Assembly: GCA_039187035.1 (NCBI GenBank)
Contig: JBCCZS010000141.1
Span: 1-8,499 of the forward strand
Direction: 5' to 3'
Length of the DNA stretch: 8,499 bases
Source of the DNA: JAJFFW01 sp039187035
GTDB lineage: Bacteria; Pseudomonadota; Alphaproteobacteria; Caulobacterales; Parvularculaceae
The stretch's first letter is position 1. Every line of letters starts with the position of its first letter. Below the pieces are notes generated by a model. That model was not told the DNA's origin and searched no databases. It saw only the letters and a program-made list of their open reading frames with translations. Both the position numbers and the translations under genes were made by a program. Shown piece by piece: positions 5,649-8,499 of the stretch.

Positions 5649-7302
5649 AAAGGGCCTCCTTAAAGGGCTCGGCGCCGAGCCGGCGATACGCGTCGAGGAA
5701 CCGCTCGCCGGGCGCGCGCCGCGCTTGGTAAACATCGAGCAGCGCGTCGACCGCATCCAAAACGCCGCTCGTCGGCAGGGCCGGGCCGACGCGCTCGCCG
5801 ATCGCCGCGTCGTCGGCGGCCGACCCGCCGAGCGTGATCTGATAAAATTCCTCGCCCCGCTTATCGACGCCGAGAATGCCGATATTGCCCACATGGTGAT
5901 GGCCGCACGCATTGACGCATCCGGAGATCTTAATCTTCAGTTCACCAAGCGTTTCTTCGCCGCCCTCGCGCGCCGCGACCCGCGTCGCGATTTGTTGGGC
6001 GAGCGGGATCGATCGGGCCGTCGCTAGGGCGCAATAATCGAGCCCCGGGCACGCGATGATGTCGCTCGCCAAGGCGATGTTGGCCGTCGCAAGCCCCGCC
6101 GCGTCGAGCGCGCGCCAGACGGCGGGTAGATCAGCGACGGCGATATGGGGCATGCAGAGATTTTGTTCGTGCGTTACGCGGATTTCGTCGGCGCCGTAGC
6201 GGTGCGCGAGGTGCGCGACCGCACGCATCTGACCCGACGTCGCATCGCCCGGCGCCCCGCCGATGGGCTTTAAAGAGACGTTGACGATCCGCCGTCCCGG
6301 CGTCTTGTGGGGGGCGGTGTTGATCTTAAGCCACCGCTCGAACGCGGCGCGCTCGTGCGGCGGCGCGGCGGCGGCGACGCCTTCGATGGTGGCGCCCGCA
6401 TCGCCGTTGAAGACGGGCGGGGCGAAATACGCCGCTATCCTGGCCGTTTCCTCCGTAGGCAAATCCACGCCATGCTTGTCTAGACGGCCCCATTCCTCTT
6501 CGACGAGGTTGCGGAAAGCGTCGATCCCAAGGGCGTTGACGAGAATTTTGATCCGCGCCTTGTACATATTGTCGCGACGCCCCTGCTCGTTATAGACGCG
6601 CAAGATCGCCTCCAAATAAGAGAGCAAATGCTCCTTAGGCAGAAAGTCGCGGAGCGTATCGCCGATATAGGGCGTGCGCCCGAGCCCGCCGCCGACGATC
6701 ACACGGAAGCCGGCAGCGCCGTCCGCATCGCGGACCATCTGCAGACCGATATCGTGCACGCGGACGGCCGCGCGATCGGTCGCGGAGGCGGTGACGGCGA
6801 TCTTGAATTTGCGCGGCAAAAACGAAAATTCCGGATGAAGCGTCGACCACTGACGGATCGCCTCGCACCAGGGCCGCGGATCCTCGATTTCGTCGGCCGC
6901 CGCGCCCGCATATTGGTCGGTCGTGACGTTGCGAATGCAATTGCCGGAGGTCTGCATGGCGTGCATCTCGACGGCGGCGAGGTCGTCCAGGATCGCCGGC
7001 ACGTCGACGAGCGCGGGCCAGTTAAACTGGATGTTCTGGCGCGTCGTGAAGTGGCCGTAGCCTTTGTCGTACCGGTCGGCGATGTCCGCGAGGGCGTTTA
7101 ATTGTCCCGACGACAGGGTTCCGTAAGGTACGGCGACGCGGAGCATGTAGGCGTGGAGCTGCAGGTAGAGCCCGTTCATCAACCGCAACGGCTTGAATTG
7201 GTCTTCGGTCAACTCGCCCGAAAGGCGGCGCGCCACCTGCCCGCGGAATTGATCGATGCGCTCACGGACGATCGTCTCGTCAAATTCGTCGTACCGGTAC
7301 AT
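5629..7302 (-). CDS. cysI: Siroheme [4Fe-4S] sulfite reductase CysI (nitrite/sulfite reductase family), 557 aa
   Basis: Catalyses six-electron reduction of sulfite to sulfide in the cytoplasm. It has the two-fold repeat of the nitrite/sulfite reductase family. The first half carries GYGHFTTRQNIQFNW (81-95), TSGNCIRNVTTD (118-129) and PRKFKIA (163-169), which supply the basic substrate- and siroheme-contacting residues (Arg88, Arg124, Lys165, Lys167). The second half has the cluster ligands Cys418 and Cys424 (ACPGLDYC) and Cys462 and Cys466 (GCVNAC), with the last cysteine expected to bridge to siroheme. The length and sequence type match the ferredoxin-dependent branch; no cysJ flavoprotein gene is present here. 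The ATG at 7302 has GAGGA (7311-7315) 8 nt upstream; a TTG 19 codons earlier would overlap DUF2849 and adds no family-like sequence. Use of nitrite cannot be excluded, but the cysG/cysH context strongly favours sulfite. Confidence 0.93.
   Translation of the reverse strand: MYRYDEFDETIVRERIDQFRGQVARRLSGELTEDQFKPLRLMNGLYLQLHAYMLRVAVPYGTLSSGQLNALADIADRYDKGYGHFTTRQNIQFNWPALVDVPAILDDLAAVEMHAMQTSGNCIRNVTTDQYAGAAADEIEDPRPWCEAIRQWSTLHPEFSFLPRKFKIAVTASATDRAAVRVHDIGLQMVRDADGAAGFRVIVGGGLGRTPYIGDTLRDFLPKEHLLSYLEAILRVYNEQGRRDNMYKARIKILVNALGIDAFRNLVEEEWGRLDKHGVDLPTEETARIAAYFAPPVFNGDAGATIEGVAAAAPPHERAAFERWLKINTAPHKTPGRRIVNVSLKPIGGAPGDATSGQMRAVAHLAHRYGADEIRVTHEQNLCMPHIAVADLPAVWRALDAAGLATANIALASDIIACPGLDYCALATARSIPLAQQIATRVAAREGGEETLGELKIKISGCVNACGHHHVGNIGILGVDKRGEEFYQITLGGSAADDAAIGERVGPALPTSGVLDAVDALLDVYQARRAPGERFLDAYRRLGAEPFKEALYDHADA
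5655..5662 (-). promoter_or_regulatory. Strong ribosome-binding site of the DUF934 gene, inside cysI
   Basis: TAAGGAGG lies within the cysI coding sequence, 6 nt before the DUF934 ATG. It is the best SD match in the window and fixes that start. Confidence 0.85.
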
Positions 7303-7310
7303 GGGCGCCG

Positions 7311-7315
7311 TCCTC
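7311..7315 (-). promoter_or_regulatory. Ribosome-binding site of cysI
   Basis: GAGGA on the minus strand, 8 nt before the cysI ATG at 7302, in the 35-nt gap after the DUF2849 stop. It supports this start over the upstream TTG. Confidence 0.6.
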
Positions 7316-7337
7316 GTCGTGAATCGTGCGTGCGGAT

Positions 7338-7619
7338 TTAAAGGCGCGCGTCGCGCCAATCGGTTTTGATCGTCGGGCCGTCCCGGCGGATCGTCTCGCG
7401 GCGCACCGTCCGCCCGGCGGCGCGAACCGTTTCGCCGTCAACGACGACGTCGATGAGATAAGCGTGCGCGACGGCGCGGGGCGAGACGGCGCTGAGCGCG
7501 GCGTCCGCGGCGGCGTCCTCAAAGACCGCGGCGCGCGCCAGATCGGGCGTCCAGCCGCCGTCGGGCGCCAAGTAGACGACGCCGCCCGCACGCAAATCGT
7601 TTCCGGTAACCGCCTTCAT
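7338..7619 (-). CDS. DUF2849 family protein (93 aa)
   Basis: A small protein of unknown function that in Alphaproteobacteria is commonly encoded between cysG and cysI. Recognisable features are the N-terminal ANRL/GNDL-type region followed by GGVVYLAPDGGW (12-23), the central AYLIDVVVDG (53-62), and the C-terminal RRETIRRDGPTIKTDW (73-88). I match these to DUF2849 from memory. There are no cysteines, no signal peptide and no membrane helix, so it is probably a small soluble cytoplasmic protein. Its ATG overlaps the cysG stop as ATGA (4-nt overlap), so its translation probably depends on termination of cysG; the only SD-like sequence upstream is a weak AAGAG. It ends 35 nt before cysI. The family assignment is likely but the function is open; an accessory role in siroheme delivery or sulfite reductase assembly is inference from position only. 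Confidence 0.85.
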   Translation of the reverse strand: MKAVTGNDLRAGGVVYLAPDGGWTPDLARAAVFEDAAADAALSAVSPRAVAHAYLIDVVVDGETVRAAGRTVRRETIRRDGPTIKTDWRDARL

Positions 7620-8499
7620 GCGACCGCTCTTTCTGAGAATGCGGCCTCTTCGGCGAGGCGGCGCGCAGCGTCGGCTCGGGCCGCGACGGCCCCGATGATC
7701 AGAACGGCGGGGCCGGCGATCGCATGCGCGTCAATCAGCGCTTCCAGGTCGGCGAGCCGTCCGGGTACGACTTTTTCGCTCGCGCGCGTGCCGTTCTCGA
7801 CCACCGCGACGGGCGTCGTCGGATCGCTTCCATGGGCGATCAAGCGCTCGGCGATGCGGCCCGCTTTGGTGACGCCCATGTAAACGACGAGCGTATGGCC
7901 GAGGGCGGCGAGCGCGCCCCAATCAAGGTCCGGGTCGGCGTCGCCCGCGGCGTGTCCGGTGACGAAGGTCACGGCCTGCGCGTCGTCGCGATGGGTCAAC
8001 GGCGCGCCGACGGATGCGGCGCACCCGACCGCGGCGGTCACGCCCGGCGTCACGGTTACGTCGACGCCGGCGGCGAGCATCGCCTCGCGCTCTTCCCCGC
8101 CGCGCCCGAAGACATAAGGATCGCCGCCCTTCAACCGGACGACGACGTCGCCGGCGCGGGCGCGCGCGATCATCATCGCTTCGATGTCGCGTTGAGGAAC
8201 GGCGTGATCGGCTTTTGCCTTGCCGACAAAGACGCGTTCGGCGTCGCGGCGCGCCAAATCGAGGACGCCGTCGCCAACGAGCCGATCGTAAAAGATAACG
8301 TCCGCCTCCTGAAGAAGCCTGTGCGCGCGCAGCGTCAGCAGATCGGGATCGCCCGGCCCCGCCCCGACAATATGGACGACGCCCGCCGGCGCCCCGGCGT
8401 CCGGCGCGTTGACGGCGGCGATCATCGCGTCGCGCGCGCCCGGCTCGTCGCCGGCCAAAACTTGCGCGGCGATCGGTCCACGGAAGAACGTCGTCCAAA
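7616..8499 (-). CDS. cysG: Siroheme synthase CysG, C-terminal part (uroporphyrinogen-III C-methyltransferase domain); 5' end outside the window
   Basis: The visible 293 residues hold the SUMT domain, which methylates uroporphyrinogen III twice with SAM to give precorrin-2, the siroheme precursor. Counting from the first complete codon: GAGPGDPDLLT (45-55), FYDRLV (69-74), VGK (91-93), RLKGGDPYVFGRGGEE (121-136), APLTHR (165-170), VTGH (179-182), VYMGV (205-209) and ENGTR (234-238). All are normal for the family, including the Asp, Lys and Met positions I associate with catalysis in enterobacterial CysG. The frame is open to the window edge. The residues before the SUMT domain, FFRGPIAAQVLAGDE, resemble the end of the precursor dehydrogenase/ferrochelatase module of CysG. 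The gene is therefore most likely the full trifunctional fusion and not stand-alone CobA, and a TTG at 8458 is not its start. Its stop overlaps the DUF2849 start (ATGA). It supplies siroheme to CysI downstream. Confidence 0.93.
   Translation of the reverse strand, partial: WTTFFRGPIAAQVLAGDEPGARDAMIAAVNAPDAGAPAGVVHIVGAGPGDPDLLTLRAHRLLQEADVIFYDRLVGDGVLDLARRDAERVFVGKAKADHAVPQRDIEAMMIARARAGDVVVRLKGGDPYVFGRGGEEREAMLAAGVDVTVTPGVTAAVGCAASVGAPLTHRDDAQAVTFVTGHAAGDADPDLDWGALAALGHTLVVYMGVTKAGRIAERLIAHGSDPTTPVAVVENGTRASEKVVPGRLADLEALIDAHAIAGPAVLIIGAVAARADAARRLAEEAAFSERAVA

Noticed and set aside
7616..8458. Stand-alone CobA-type methyltransferase starting at a TTG at 8458
   Set aside because: The frame stays open to the window edge and the upstream residues resemble the end of the CysG N-terminal module, so this TTG is an internal leucine codon.
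1..8499. tRNA, rRNA, CRISPR, insertion sequence, phage or defence genes
   Set aside because: No cloverleaf, spaced repeats, transposase or integrase motif, or long terminal inverted repeats were seen on either strand.

Overview
The window looks like chromosome of a GC-rich alphaproteobacterium. The evidence is a sulfur-assimilation cluster in the order cysG, DUF2849, cysI, DUF934, cysH, which I know from that class, and a very long TonB-dependent receptor of the kind abundant in the Caulobacterales/Hyphomonadaceae/Parvularculaceae/sphingomonad range. The class is fairly secure; anything finer is a guess. I see no rRNA, tRNA, CRISPR array, insertion sequence, phage gene or attachment site.

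Left part (1-3511): a 1051-residue TonB-dependent outer-membrane receptor lies on the minus strand (70-3225) and ends in a clear intrinsic terminator at 11-39. Its 5' side is a 286-base divergent spacer shared with a plus-strand gene. The spacer holds several dyads, a weak promoter candidate for the receptor, and a predicted hairpin that covers the receptor's Shine-Dalgarno sequence.

Middle (3512-4378): one plus-strand gene encodes a soluble alpha/beta hydrolase with a complete Ser-Asp-His triad. Its stop codon overlaps that of the convergent cysH gene, so no spacer is left for a terminator between them.

Right part (4375-8499, minus strand, transcribed right to left): an assimilatory sulfate-reduction operon. 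CysG (siroheme synthase, 5' end outside the window) makes the siroheme for CysI (ferredoxin-type sulfite reductase). CysH is an Fe-S adenylyl-sulfate reductase that produces the sulfite CysI uses. Two small conserved proteins of unknown role, DUF2849 and DUF934, sit on either side of cysI. Junctions are tight (4-nt ATGA overlap, 35-nt gap, 20-nt overlap, 41-nt gap), pointing to one coupled transcript. ATP sulfurylase genes (cysD, cysN) and a flavoprotein partner (cysJ) are not in the window.

Most of this is well-known biology. The best leads are the receptor leader with its masked ribosome-binding site, the dyads of the divergent spacer, and the two cysteine-free partner proteins of the sulfite reductase. 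I did not find a convincing wholly new system.
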